From Naasia sp. SYSU D00057 (GTDB lineage: Bacteria > Actinomycetota > Actinomycetes > Actinomycetales > Microbacteriaceae), in the NCBI RefSeq assembly GCF_017916505.1, contig NZ_JAFMSZ010000001.1, forward strand, positions 1,054,001-1,118,000: a DNA stretch of 64,000 nt, written 5' to 3'. A program made the position numbers and the translations under genes. This document shows, piece by piece, positions 52,606-61,513 of the stretch (within the stretch, counting starts at the first letter, position 1; each line of letters opens with the position of its first letter). The notes beneath the pieces are model-generated. The model worked only from the letters and a program-made list of their open reading frames with translations. It ran no database searches and was not told the origin of the DNA.

Positions 52606-53371
52606 TGAAGTTCCAGTGCCCGGTGGCGACCGAGGCGATCACCGCTGCCGCCGCGATGAGCACGGCGCCGCCGATCAGCGCGGCGTCGCGGCCGCCGAGG
52701 CGGGAGGGCCGCGCCCAGGTGCGCCGCCCGGGAGCTCCGAATCCGCGTGCCTCCATCGCGGTCGCGAGCGTGCTGCCCCGGCGGATGGCGAGCACGAGCA
52801 GAGCGAAGGCCTGCCCGGCGAAGCGGCGGACGCGTCCGCGGTCGGCGACGCCCCGGGCGCGCCGGGCGAGTTCGAGCGCGCGCCAGTCGTCGCCGAACAC
52901 CGCGAGCAGGCGCAGTGCGGCGAGGGCGCCGAGGACGAACCGGGCGGGCAGCCGCACGAGCTGGGCGAGACCGTCGGCCAGCTCGGTGGGGTCCACCGTG
53001 AGGAACAGCACGACGGCGGGCAGGCCGATCGCGAGCACCCGCAGCACGGTCGCGATCGCGAGCTCGATCGATCCGTCGGAGATCCGGACGAGCAGCCAGT
53101 CGACGTGGACGGTGCCGCTCTCCTGGCCGTAGAGCAGGATCGTCAGGCCGGTGAGCGGCGCGGCGAGCCAGACGACCGCCGTCCGCCGCCAGAGGCGCCG
53201 CCAGGGCACACCGGCGAACGGCAGGGCCAGCAGCTCGAGCGCGAGCGCGACGGACGCCGACACCCAGTCGAGCGAGAGCACGAGGGCGACGGCGAGCACG
53301 CCGGATGCCGCCAGCTTCGCGACCGGGTTCGTGCGGGCGAGAGCCACGGGCGGGGCGTCGACGGCGGTCAT
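52592..53371 (-). CDS. ECF transporter transmembrane (T) component, YkoC-like
   Basis: A 259-residue membrane protein of the EcfT/CbiQ family with about five helices. The cytoplasmic coupling helices carry the two Ala-Arg-Gly signatures, ARRARGVAD and AMEARGFGAP. It links the ATPase to the substrate-binding subunit. It overlaps the ATPase gene by 4 bases. In the YkoEDC context it serves hydroxymethylpyrimidine/thiamine uptake. Confidence 0.92.
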   Translation of the reverse strand: MTAVDAPPVALARTNPVAKLAASGVLAVALVLSLDWVSASVALALELLALPFAGVPWRRLWRRTAVVWLAAPLTGLTILLYGQESGTVHVDWLLVRISDGSIELAIATVLRVLAIGLPAVVLFLTVDPTELADGLAQLVRLPARFVLGALAALRLLAVFGDDWRALELARRARGVADRGRVRRFAGQAFALLVLAIRRGSTLATAMEARGFGAPGRRTWARPSRLGGRDAALIGGAVLIAAAAVIASVATGHWNFIAGR

Positions 53372-54840
53372 GCCGGCTCCCCCACCGGTGCGGCCGCGCC
53401 GAGGACGAGCCGCTCCGCGGCGAGCGCGTCGAGGACGGCGCCGTCGTGCGTGACCGTGACGAGAGCGGCGCCCTCCGCGAGCAGCTCGCGGAGCAGCAGC
53501 ACGAGCTCGGTCCAGGTGACGAGGTCCTGACCGAAGGTCGGCTCGTCGAGCACCAGGACGCCCGGCCGGCTGGCGAGCGCCGTGCCGACCGACAGGCGGC
53601 GCTTCTCGCCGCCCGAGAGCGTGAACGGGTTGGCCGCGGCGAGGCGCGCGAGGGAGAGCCGCTCGAGGAGCTCCTCGACCCGCGCGGCGACCTGGGTCTC
53701 CGGCAGGCCGAGCGCCCGGGGCCCGACGGCGAGCTCGTCGGCGACCTGCGCCGCGAGGAACTGGTGCTCGGGATTCTGGAACACGGTCCCGATCCGGGAG
53801 AGCAGCTCGCGTGAGGTCCACCGTGCGGGATCGTCGGCCGCGCCGGCGGCGAGCCGAGCCTCGGCGACGACCCGGCCCGACCTCGGCGGGAGGAGCCCGG
53901 CGAGGGTCAGCGCGAGCGTCGTCTTGCCGGCGCCGTTCGGGCCGGTCACGGCGAGCGCCCCGCCGGAGCGGACGACGGCCGGCAGCTCGACGGCCGCGAG
54001 GGCCTGTCGTCCGCGTCCCACCACGAGCGAGTCCGTGCGCAGCAGCGCTGCGCCCGGCGCGACCTGCAGGGGCGGGAGGTGCGGGGTGTGACCCGGCACC
54101 CACACTCCCCCGGCGGCGAGCCGGTCGCCCTCCCGCCGGAAGACGTCGGCGGGGCTGCCGTCGGCGGCGATCCCGCCGCTGGGATCGAGCACGACGACGC
54201 GGTCGACGAGGTCGGCCCACACCTCGGTGCGGTGCTCGACCACGACGAGGGTCGCCCCCGTCGCGTCGACGAGCCGCTCGACGGCGTCGCGCACCTCGCC
54301 GACGCCGTCCGGGTCGAGGTTCGCGGTCGGCTCGTCGAGCAGGATGACGCCCGGCCGCATCGCGAGGACGCCGGCGAGCGCGAGCCGCTGCTTCTGGCCG
54401 CCGGAGAGCCTGGACGTGGACGCGCGCAGCGGCACATCGAGCCCGACAGCGCCGAGCGCCTCGGACACCCGCGGCCAGATCCGGTCGCGTGGCAGCCCCA
54501 GGTTCTCGCAGCCGAACGCGACGTCGTCGCCGACGCGGGCGAGGAGAACGCCCGCCTCGGGGTCCTGCAGGACGAGGCCGGCGCGCCCGCGAGCCGAGGC
54601 GGACGGGACGCCGTCGAGGAGGAGGACGCCTTCCTCCTCGCCCTCGTCCACACCGCCGAGGAGGCCGGCCATGCCCTGCAGCATCGTCGACTTGCCCGCG
54701 CCGGACGGTCCGAGGAGCAGGACACGCTGACCCGCCGGGATGTCGAGGTCGACTCCGCGCACGGCGAAGTCGCGGCGGGCGGCGTGCCGCCACCCCCAGC
54801 CCCGCGCGGTCAGGTGCGCGGGCCGCACCCCGTCGTCCAC
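53368..54840 (-). CDS. ECF transporter duplicated ATPase, YkoD-like
   Basis: A 490-residue protein containing two ABC ATPase domains. Walker A motifs are GPSGAGKST and GPNGAGKTT, signatures LSGGQKQR and LSGGEKRR, Walker B LDEPTANLDPD and LDEPTFGQDL. In the second domain the position usually filled by Glu-Pro-Thr-x-Gly-Leu-Asp is a Gly-Gln-Asp variant. The fusion of both EcfA halves in one chain is the YkoD arrangement. The start is GTG 54840, one base after the S-component gene. Confidence 0.94.
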   Translation of the reverse strand: MDDGVRPAHLTARGWGWRHAARRDFAVRGVDLDIPAGQRVLLLGPSGAGKSTMLQGMAGLLGGVDEGEEEGVLLLDGVPSASARGRAGLVLQDPEAGVLLARVGDDVAFGCENLGLPRDRIWPRVSEALGAVGLDVPLRASTSRLSGGQKQRLALAGVLAMRPGVILLDEPTANLDPDGVGEVRDAVERLVDATGATLVVVEHRTEVWADLVDRVVVLDPSGGIAADGSPADVFRREGDRLAAGGVWVPGHTPHLPPLQVAPGAALLRTDSLVVGRGRQALAAVELPAVVRSGGALAVTGPNGAGKTTLALTLAGLLPPRSGRVVAEARLAAGAADDPARWTSRELLSRIGTVFQNPEHQFLAAQVADELAVGPRALGLPETQVAARVEELLERLSLARLAAANPFTLSGGEKRRLSVGTALASRPGVLVLDEPTFGQDLVTWTELVLLLRELLAEGAALVTVTHDGAVLDALAAERLVLGAAAPVGEPA

Positions 54841-54841
54841 G

Positions 54842-55465
54842 TCAGACCCGGACGGACTCGCGCCCCGCCGCGAAGCGGCTGAGCGCGCCGGTCCTGGCGA
54901 GAGCGCGGGCGAGGATCCAGGACAGCCCGCCGGCGAGAACGGCGCCGGAGACGACCGAGCTCGCGAGGTAGATCGTCGCGAACGCCGCTCCCGACCCGGG
55001 GTACCAGAGGATCAGGTCGTTGACCGCGCCGAAGAGGCCGGCGCCGGCGCCCGCGAGCACCGCGACGGGCAGGCTCCAGCGGCGGTAGAGGAAGGCGAGG
55101 AGCACGAGCTCGGCCCCGAGGCCCTGCACGATGCCCGCCTCGAAGGTGAGGAAGCTGCCCCACTGGTTGCCGGCCAGGGCGGAGACGACCGCCGCGACGA
55201 GCTCGGTGAAGATCGCGGCGCCCGGCTTCCGGATGATGAGCCCGCCGAGCACTCCGGCGAACAGCCAGACACCGTTGACGAGCCCCTGCAGGCCGGGCAG
55301 CGCGGCCTCGAGGACCGAGCCCGGCAGCTGGTAGCCGAGGTTCCAGGCGAGGAAGACGAAGCCCGCCGCGACGCCGAGGACGGCGGCCACGACGATGTCG
55401 ACGACCCGCCAGCGGAAGCGGGACTGCCCGCGAAGCGGGGCCGGAGAAGTGGTGGTGCTGGTCAC
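54842..55465 (-). CDS. ECF transporter substrate-binding (S) component, YkoE family
   Basis: A 207-residue membrane protein with about six helices of the YkoE family. Landmarks are VVDIVVAAVLGVAAGFVF, GGLIIRKPGAAIFTELVAA and NQWGSFLTFEAGIVQGLGAE. YkoE binds thiamine or its hydroxymethylpyrimidine precursor. The TPP riboswitch 40 bases upstream supports this role. It is the first gene of the operon S-A-T-kinase. Confidence 0.95.
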   Translation of the reverse strand: MTSTTTSPAPLRGQSRFRWRVVDIVVAAVLGVAAGFVFLAWNLGYQLPGSVLEAALPGLQGLVNGVWLFAGVLGGLIIRKPGAAIFTELVAAVVSALAGNQWGSFLTFEAGIVQGLGAELVLLAFLYRRWSLPVAVLAGAGAGLFGAVNDLILWYPGSGAAFATIYLASSVVSGAVLAGGLSWILARALARTGALSRFAAGRESVRV

Positions 55466-55504
55466 GATTCGTGCCCTTTCGTAGAGGAAAAGAGGGCACG
55501 GGAT

Positions 55505-55607
55505 TCCTTGAGATGCCTCCCTGCGCTGGCATGATCCAGATCAGGTTCGACGGTCGAAGCTTGGAGAAGCTTCCTCTCAGCCCGGCTCACCGGACTCCCG
55601 TGTCGGC
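55505..55607 (-). promoter_or_regulatory. TPP (thiamine pyrophosphate) riboswitch
   Basis: The reverse strand shows the THI-box signature in order: ACACGGGAGTCCGG, CTGAGAGGAAG, then a variable P3 hairpin with AAGCTTCTCCAAGCTT, then ACCTGATCTGGATCATGCC and AGCGCAGGGAGGCAT. All core helices P1, P2, P4 and P5 can form. It lies directly before the YkoE gene and should turn the ECF operon off when TPP is plentiful. Confidence 0.96.
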
Positions 55608-55654
55608 TCGATTCTAGTGCGCGCGCCGGCGCAAAGGCTGCGCAGCCCCCGAGG

Positions 55655-56302
55655 TCAGCGCTGGAGCCACGCGAGGACCGCCAGCACCCGGCGGTGGTCG
55701 CCGCCGGAGTCCTCGAGGCCGAGCTTGCCGAAGATCGACGTCACGTTCTTCTCGACCGCGCCCACCCCGATGAACAGGGCCTCCGCGATGGCGGCGTTCG
55801 TCCGCCCCTCCGCCATCAGCTGCAGCACCTCACGCTCGCGCGGCGTGAGGGTCGCGAGCGGGTCGTTCCGGCGGCCGATCAGCTGAGCGACGACCTCCGG
55901 GTCGAGCACCGTGCCGCCGGCGGCGATGCGCCCGATCGCGTCCTCGAGGTCGGCGAGCGACGCGACGCGATCCTTCAGCAGGTAGCCGACGCCGCCGCGG
56001 CCGGAGCCGAGCAGCTCCTGGGCGTACGCCACCTCGACGTACTGCGAGAGCAGCAGGATGCCGGTGCGGGGCAGCCTGCCGCGGAGGGCGATCGCCGCGC
56101 GCACGCCCTCGTCCCGGAACGTCGGCGGCATCCGCACGTCGAGGACGGCGAGGTCCGGGGCGAGCGCCGGAGCGGCCTCGAGCAGTGCGTCCGCGTCGCC
56201 GTAGGCCCCCACGACCTTGTGGCCGGCCTCGACGAGAACGCGGACGAGGCCCTCGCGCAGGAGGACCGAGTCGTCGGCGACCACCACCCGCAGCGCGCTC
56301 AC
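55655..56302 (-). CDS. LuxR/NarL-type response regulator
   Basis: A 215-residue two-component regulator. The receiver domain has VVADDS, the phosphoacceptor Asp in LAVLDVRMPPT and a Lys in GYLLKDRV. The C-terminal LuxR HTH begins LTPREREVLQLMAEGRTNAAIAE. A six-residue variation in the receiver (GSGRGGVGYLL) is typical of this branch. The start is GTG 56302. It lies 40 bases downstream of its histidine kinase and is co-transcribed with it. Targets are unknown. Confidence 0.95.
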   Translation of the reverse strand: MSALRVVVADDSVLLREGLVRVLVEAGHKVVGAYGDADALLEAAPALAPDLAVLDVRMPPTFRDEGVRAAIALRGRLPRTGILLLSQYVEVAYAQELLGSGRGGVGYLLKDRVASLADLEDAIGRIAAGGTVLDPEVVAQLIGRRNDPLATLTPREREVLQLMAEGRTNAAIAEALFIGVGAVEKNVTSIFGKLGLEDSGGDHRRVLAVLAWLQR

Positions 56303-56342
56303 CCGCCCCAGCCTAGGGGCGGGTGAGCGCCTGCGAGACGCG

Positions 56343-57731
56343 TCAGCGAACGGACGGCGGCAGGTCCGTCATCACCGGCAGGGTGGCCGTCACGACGGTC
56401 GGTCCGCCCGCGGGGCTGTCGACCGAGAGGGTGCCGCCGAGGCCGTGCACGCGCTCCTCCAGTCCGGCGATGCCGTGGCCCGGCAGCGCCGCGGCGCCGC
56501 CCCGCCCGTCGTCCGTCACGACCACTTCGAGCCAGGTGGCATCGCCGTCCGGCACCCGGCGCAGGGCCACCCGCACCTCCACGGCCGTCGCGCCGCTGTG
56601 CTTCGCGGCATTCGTCAGCGATTCGGCGGCCACGAAGTACGCGTTGCGCTCCAGCTCGGCGGGCAGGGCGGTCTCCTCCGGCAGCTCCGACACGACGCGC
56701 GCCGGGATCGTGCTGCGCACCGCGAGGGACTCGAGAGCGGGCACCAGACCGCGGTCGAGCAGGATCGGCGGGGCGAACCCTCGCGAGATGGCGCGCAGCT
56801 CGTCGAGCGCGTCCCGCGACTGCTGCAGCGCTCCGGCGATCAGCTCGCGGGCGGCGGCCGGGTCGCGCTCGAGCTGCCGATCCGCGGCGGCGAGGTCCAT
56901 CTGGAGCCGGACCAGGCGCTGCTGCGGCCCGTCGTGGATGTCGCGCTCGAGCCGGCGCAGCGCCGTGCCCTCTGCCGCGACGGCCGCGGTGCGGGACGAG
57001 GAGAGGTCGCTGACCCGCTCGCGCAGCGCGTCACTGGGGAAGGCGGCGAGCATCCCGCGGGCGATCCACCAGTGCAGGAGCACGAGCCCGCGGGTGATGA
57101 AGGGCAGCGTGACCAGGAGGATCACCCCGACGATCAGGTAGACGACCGAGTCGCCCACCCGCTGGCTCACGCCGGTGACGGCACCCGGGCTGAACCAGCC
57201 GACGACCACGTCGAGCAGGTTCCAGCCGCGCTCGGGCTCGGGCAGCCAGCGCTGCCAGAACCAGTAGGTCACGCCGCCGAGGCCGGTGGTGAGCCAGGTG
57301 AAGGAGATTACCCAGCTCACGATGCCGATGACCGGGTTGATGACCATCGTGTGCAGCAGCGCGAGCCAGTAGTGGCCGTCCGTGAAGGGCCGGAGGAAGT
57401 CACCCATCGAGCGGGTGGTGAACGGCGTCCAGCGCGGCCGCGGGATGCGCGGACGCCCGGCGGCCTCGAGCCGCACGACCTCGAGCATGCCGAAGCCGCG
57501 CGAGACGAACAGCGACAGGAGCACGAGCGGGATGCCGATCAGGACGAAGAGGAGGCCGGTGCCCGCGGAGAAGAGGGTCGAGGAGACGGTGAGCGCGACG
57601 ACGACGATCGGCAGGGTGGGGAGCAGGAAGCCGAGCTCGCGGGGCACGCCCGCCCAGAGCCGGCCGTAGGTGCTGCGCTCGCGCCGCTCGGTGCCGGCGG
57701 CGACGGGGGCGGCGGTGCTGGTGGTGGTCAT
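56343..57731 (-). CDS. Sensor histidine kinase (HisKA_3 type)
   Basis: A 462-residue membrane kinase. The N-terminal half has about four to five transmembrane segments forming the actinobacterial sensor domain (LGFLLPTLPIVVVALTVS and others). The phospho-acceptor is in LERDIHDGPQQRLV, and the ATPase N and G boxes are in ESLTNAAKHSGA and DDGRGG...GHGIAGLEERV. ATG 57731 is chosen because AAGGA lies 8 bases upstream; an ATG at 57752 is in frame. It probably phosphorylates the adjacent LuxR-type regulator. Confidence 0.94.
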   Translation of the reverse strand: MTTTSTAAPVAAGTERRERSTYGRLWAGVPRELGFLLPTLPIVVVALTVSSTLFSAGTGLLFVLIGIPLVLLSLFVSRGFGMLEVVRLEAAGRPRIPRPRWTPFTTRSMGDFLRPFTDGHYWLALLHTMVINPVIGIVSWVISFTWLTTGLGGVTYWFWQRWLPEPERGWNLLDVVVGWFSPGAVTGVSQRVGDSVVYLIVGVILLVTLPFITRGLVLLHWWIARGMLAAFPSDALRERVSDLSSSRTAAVAAEGTALRRLERDIHDGPQQRLVRLQMDLAAADRQLERDPAAARELIAGALQQSRDALDELRAISRGFAPPILLDRGLVPALESLAVRSTIPARVVSELPEETALPAELERNAYFVAAESLTNAAKHSGATAVEVRVALRRVPDGDATWLEVVVTDDGRGGAAALPGHGIAGLEERVHGLGGTLSVDSPAGGPTVVTATLPVMTDLPPSVR

Positions 57732-57859
57732 GGTGGAGTCCTTCGGGGTCATTCTTCCGTTCGGGAAGGACTCCAGCCTCCCGAGCGGCGCGATCCGCGG
57801 ACATCCGGCCCGACCCCGGATCGGAGGGGGGATATCCCCCGCCCTCCTAGGCTGGTCGG

Positions 57860-58786
57860 GTGGAATTCTGCGTCTTCACCGAACCCCAGCAGGGCTACGA
57901 GTACGAGACCCTCCTCGCGAACGCGCAGGCGGCGGAGCGGCTCGGCTTCGACGGCTGGTTCCGCAGCGACCACTACCTGCGCACGGGATCGTCCGTCGAT
58001 GGGCTGCCCGGCCCGACCGACGCGTGGACGACGCTGGCGGCCCTCGCCCGCGAGACGTCCCGAGTGCGGCTCGGCACCCTCGTGTCGTCGGTGACCTTCC
58101 GGCACCCCGGCGTGCTCGCGATCCAGGTCGCGCAGGTCGACCGGATGTCGGGCGGGCGCATCGAGCTCGGGCTCGGCGCCGGCTGGTACGCGGAGGAGCA
58201 CGCGGCGTACGGCATCCCGTTCCCGGAGAAGCGCTTCGGGCTGCTCGAGGAGCAGCTCGCCGTGCTCACCGGGCTGTGGGGCACGCCCCTCGGCGAGCGC
58301 TTCGACTTCGCGGGCACGCACTACACGCTGACCGACTCCCCCGCCCTGCCGAAGCCCGCCCAGCAGCGGGTGCCGGTGATCATCGGCGGGATGGGCCCCA
58401 AGCGCACGCCCGAGCTCGCCGCCCGCTACGCCACGGAGTACAACGCCGCCTTCGCCCGGGACGAGAACATCGCCGCGGCGTTCGGGCGGGTGCGGGACGC
58501 CGCCGAGGCGGCAGGCCGGCCCGACGGGGACCTGCGGCTCTCCACCGCCCACACCACGGTGGTGGGCCGGACCGAGGCGGAGTTCCTGATGCGCGCCGAG
58601 CGGATCGGCGCCGACCCGGAGCAGCTGCGCCGCTCCAACCTGGGCGGCACCGTGGCGGAGGTCACCGACCGGATCGGCCGCCTCCGCGACCTGGGCGCGA
58701 GCCGCGTCTACCTGCAGCTGATCGACCTCGAGGACGAGGAGCACCTGGAGCTCCTCGCGTCCGAGGTCGTCGCCCCCTTCCGCTGA
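57860..58786 (+). CDS. LLM-class F420-dependent oxidoreductase
   Basis: A 308-residue luciferase-like TIM barrel of the F420-dependent group. Landmarks are GFDGWFRSDHYL near the start, the LGTLVSSVTFRHPGVLA strand, and GRIELGLGAGWYAEEHAAYG, which is diagnostic. Substrate is unknown. TAGGCT at 57848-57853 lies six bases before the GTG start, which suggests a leaderless transcript. It is divergent from the histidine kinase and convergent with the GerW-like gene. Confidence 0.92.
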   Translation: MEFCVFTEPQQGYEYETLLANAQAAERLGFDGWFRSDHYLRTGSSVDGLPGPTDAWTTLAALARETSRVRLGTLVSSVTFRHPGVLAIQVAQVDRMSGGRIELGLGAGWYAEEHAAYGIPFPEKRFGLLEEQLAVLTGLWGTPLGERFDFAGTHYTLTDSPALPKPAQQRVPVIIGGMGPKRTPELAARYATEYNAAFARDENIAAAFGRVRDAAEAAGRPDGDLRLSTAHTTVVGRTEAEFLMRAERIGADPEQLRRSNLGGTVAEVTDRIGRLRDLGASRVYLQLIDLEDEEHLELLASEVVAPFR

Positions 58787-58856
58787 CGCGGGTCGCGCGG
58801 ACGGATCACGACGGTCTGCGGGGTGGCGGCTGTCCGCACGCCCCGCGGCAGGCGCG

Positions 58857-59183
58857 CTACTTCTTCAGGGCACGCACGACGCGGGCGAGCGCCTTGCCGG
58901 CGACCCAGGTGAGCGGGATCGCCACCGCGAGCACGGCGACGAGGTTCGGCTCGAAGCGGACCGTCGTGCCGGTCGTCACGTAGGCGCCGACCGGGATCGT
59001 CGCTCCCCCGCCGCCACCGCCCGCCGCGGCATCCTCGCCCTCGTCGCTGCCCCCGCCGAAGCCGTACCAGAGGAGGGCGACGGGCACGATGCGCTTGCCG
59101 TCCACCTCGATCGGGTCGCCGTAGGCGGCCTTCGCGCCGAAGGTGGTGAGCATCTCCGCGAGGCGGACCACGAGCTGAGGCAT
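58857..59183 (-). CDS. GerW/YtfJ-family protein
   Basis: A 108-residue protein resembling the sporulation protein YtfJ/GerW. It has a short N-terminal AEMLTTFGAKAAYGDPIEVDGKRIVPVA strand pair, a glycine-rich loop, TTGTTVRF, and a C-terminal membrane helix (about 80-98). In spore formers this family affects germination; in non-sporulating actinobacteria the role is unknown. TAGCCT lies seven bases before the ATG. Confidence 0.82.
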   Translation of the reverse strand: MPQLVVRLAEMLTTFGAKAAYGDPIEVDGKRIVPVALLWYGFGGGSDEGEDAAAGGGGGGATIPVGAYVTTGTTVRFEPNLVAVLAVAIPLTWVAGKALARVVRALKK

Positions 59184-59304
59184 GCGGCAGAGGCTACTCG
59201 CGTCCGGAGCCCTATGGCATCCCCCTGCAGGCAGTCAACGGCCCCGGCCCGTTTCGCGAGGGTCGCTAGTTTGGTCGAGGCAAATCCCTGACTGGAGGAG
59301 ATCG

Positions 59305-61512
59305 ATGGTTGAAGCATGGCCCGGAAGCCCCTACCCCCTCGGCGCGACGTTCGACGGCAGCGGAACGAACTTCGCGATCTTCAGCGAGGGGGCTGAGCGG
59401 ATCGAGCTGTGCCTCTACGACGACGAGGGCACGGAGACCCGTGTCGAGCTCCTCGACGTGGACGCGTACGTGTGGCACGCCTACCTTCCCCAGGTCCAGC
59501 CGGGCCAGAAGTACGGCTACCGGGTGCACGGCGAGTACGACCCGGGCGCCGGCAAGCGCTTCAACCCGAACAAGGTGCTCCTCGACCCGTACGCGAAGGC
59601 GACGGCGGGCTCGTTCGACTGGGACCAGTCGCTGTTCTCCTACAACTTCGGCGACCCCGAGTCGGTGAACAACGACGACTCCGCCGGGCACGTCATGCTG
59701 AGCGTCGTCGTGAACCCGTTCTTCGACTGGGCGGGTGACCGCCACCCGAAGACGCCGTACTCGGAGACGGTGATCTACGAGGCCCACGTGAAGGGCCTCA
59801 CCCAGCTGCACCCGGACATCCCGGAGGACCAGCGGGGCACCTACGCCGGCGTCGCGCATCCCGCCGTCATCGAGCACCTGCAGAAGCTCGGCATCACGGC
59901 GATCGAGCTGATGCCGGTGCACCAGTTCGTGCAGGACTCGACCCTGCTCGACAAGGGCCTGCGCAACTACTGGGGCTACAACACGATCGGCTTCTTCGCC
60001 CCGCACAACGAGTACTCCGCCACCGGCGACCTCGGCCAGCAGGTGCAGGAGTTCAAGTCGATGGTCCGCTCGCTGCACGCGGCGGGCATCGAGGTCATCC
60101 TCGACGTCGTCTACAACCACACCGCGGAGGGCAACCACCTCGGCCCCACCCTCAGCTTCAAGGGCATCGACAACGCGGCGTACTACCGGCTCGTCGAGGA
60201 CGACCAGCAGTACTACATGGACTACACGGGCACGGGGAACTCGCTCAACGTCCGGCACCCGCACTCGCTGCAGCTGATCATGGACAGCCTCCGCTACTGG
60301 GTGACCGAGATGCGTGTCGACGGCTTCCGCTTCGACCTCGCCGCGACCCTCGCCCGCGAGTTCTACGACGTCGACCGGCTCTCCACCTTCTTCGAGCTCG
60401 TGCAGCAGGACCCGGTGGTCTCGCAGGTGAAGCTCATCGCCGAGCCCTGGGACGTCGGCCCCGGCGGCTACCAGGTCGGCAACTTCCCGCCCCAGTGGAC
60501 CGAGTGGAACGGCAAGTACCGCGACACCGTCCGCGACTTCTGGCGCGGCGAGCCGTCCACGGTCGGCGAGTTCGCCGCCCGGATCACCGGCTCCGCCGAC
60601 CTCTACGAGAACGACGGCCGCCGCCCCGTCGCGTCCATCAACTTCGTGACCGCCCACGACGGGTTCACCCTCAACGACCTCGTCTCGTACAACGAGAAGC
60701 ACAACGAGGCGAACGGCGAGGACAACAACGACGGGGAGTCGCACAACCGCTCCTGGAACTGCGGCGTGGAGGGCCCGACCGACGACCCCAGTGTCCTCCG
60801 GACCCGCGCCAAGCAGCAGCGCAACTTCCTCGCGACGCTGCTGCTCTCGCAGGGCGTTCCGATGATCCTGCACGGCGACGAGCTCGGCCGCACCCAGAAC
60901 GGCAACAACAACACCTACGCGCAGGACAGCGAGATCAGCTGGGTGCACTGGGACCGCGCCGACCTGCCGCTCATCGAGTTCACCTCGGCCGTGGTGCGGC
61001 TCCGCAAGGAGCACCCGGTCTTCCGCCGCAGCCGGTTCTTCAACGGCCGTCCGGTGGAGCGGGAGGAGGGCTCGCCCGCGCCGGACATCATGTGGCTCAA
61101 CACGGACGGCAAGGAGATGTCCCAGCAGGACTGGGATGAGAGCAGCTCCCGGAGCCTCGGCGTCTTCCTCAACGGCACCGGCATCCGCCAGCGCGACCCG
61201 CGGGGCGCGCAGATCACCGACGTGGACTTCCTCGTCTACTTCAACGCGTCCGACGAGACGGTCGAGTTCACCCTGCCGAGCAAGGACATCGAGCGCAGCT
61301 GGGACGTGGTGGTGGACAGCGCCGGCGAGCTCGCCGACACCCCGGCCCGGGAGGCCGGCTCGACGCTCCCGGTCGAGGCGAAGTCGCTCATCGTCCTGCG
61401 CGCCCACTCGGCGCCCGAGGTCGAGCCCGACCACTCGGTGGCCGCCTCCATCGCGGTCCTGACCGGCACTCAGGCCGACCCGGCCGCGGCCGTCGCGCCC
61501 AAGGTGGGCTGA
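59305..61512 (+). CDS. glgX: Glycogen debranching enzyme GlgX/TreX
   Basis: A 735-residue GH13 isoamylase-type enzyme. An N-terminal CBM48 ([18 protein letters not shown]) precedes the barrel. The nucleophile is in [11 protein letters not shown], the acid/base in [14 protein letters not shown], and the transition-state Asp in [15 protein letters not shown]. It hydrolyses alpha-1,6 branches of glycogen to give malto-oligosaccharides. The GGAGGAG site fixes ATG 59305. It leads the operon with treY and treZ, for trehalose made from glycogen. Confidence 0.97.
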   Translation: MVEAWPGSPYPLGATFDGSGTNFAIFSEGAERIELCLYDDEGTETRVELLDVDAYVWHAYLPQVQPGQKYGYRVHGEYDPGAGKRFNPNKVLLDPYAKATAGSFDWDQSLFSYNFGDPESVNNDDSAGHVMLSVVVNPFFDWAGDRHPKTPYSETVIYEAHVKGLTQLHPDIPEDQRGTYAGVAHPAVIEHLQKLGITAIELMPVHQFVQDSTLLDKGLRNYWGYNTIGFFAPHNEYSATGDLGQQVQEFKSMVRSLHAAGIEVILDVVYNHTAEGNHLGPTLSFKGIDNAAYYRLVEDDQQYYMDYTGTGNSLNVRHPHSLQLIMDSLRYWVTEMRVDGFRFDLAATLAREFYDVDRLSTFFELVQQDPVVSQVKLIAEPWDVGPGGYQVGNFPPQWTEWNGKYRDTVRDFWRGEPSTVGEFAARITGSADLYENDGRRPVASINFVTAHDGFTLNDLVSYNEKHNEANGEDNNDGESHNRSWNCGVEGPTDDPSVLRTRAKQQRNFLATLLLSQGVPMILHGDELGRTQNGNNNTYAQDSEISWVHWDRADLPLIEFTSAVVRLRKEHPVFRRSRFFNGRPVEREEGSPAPDIMWLNTDGKEMSQQDWDESSSRSLGVFLNGTGIRQRDPRGAQITDVDFLVYFNASDETVEFTLPSKDIERSWDVVVDSAGELADTPAREAGSTLPVEAKSLIVLRAHSAPEVEPDHSVAASIAVLTGTQADPAAAVAPKVG

Positions 61513-61513
61513 C

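Noticed and set aside
52592-54793. A 733-codon frame that seems to fuse an extra region to EcfT
   Set aside because: The upstream part is an out-of-frame reading of the ATPase gene; the real ecfT starts at ATG 53371.
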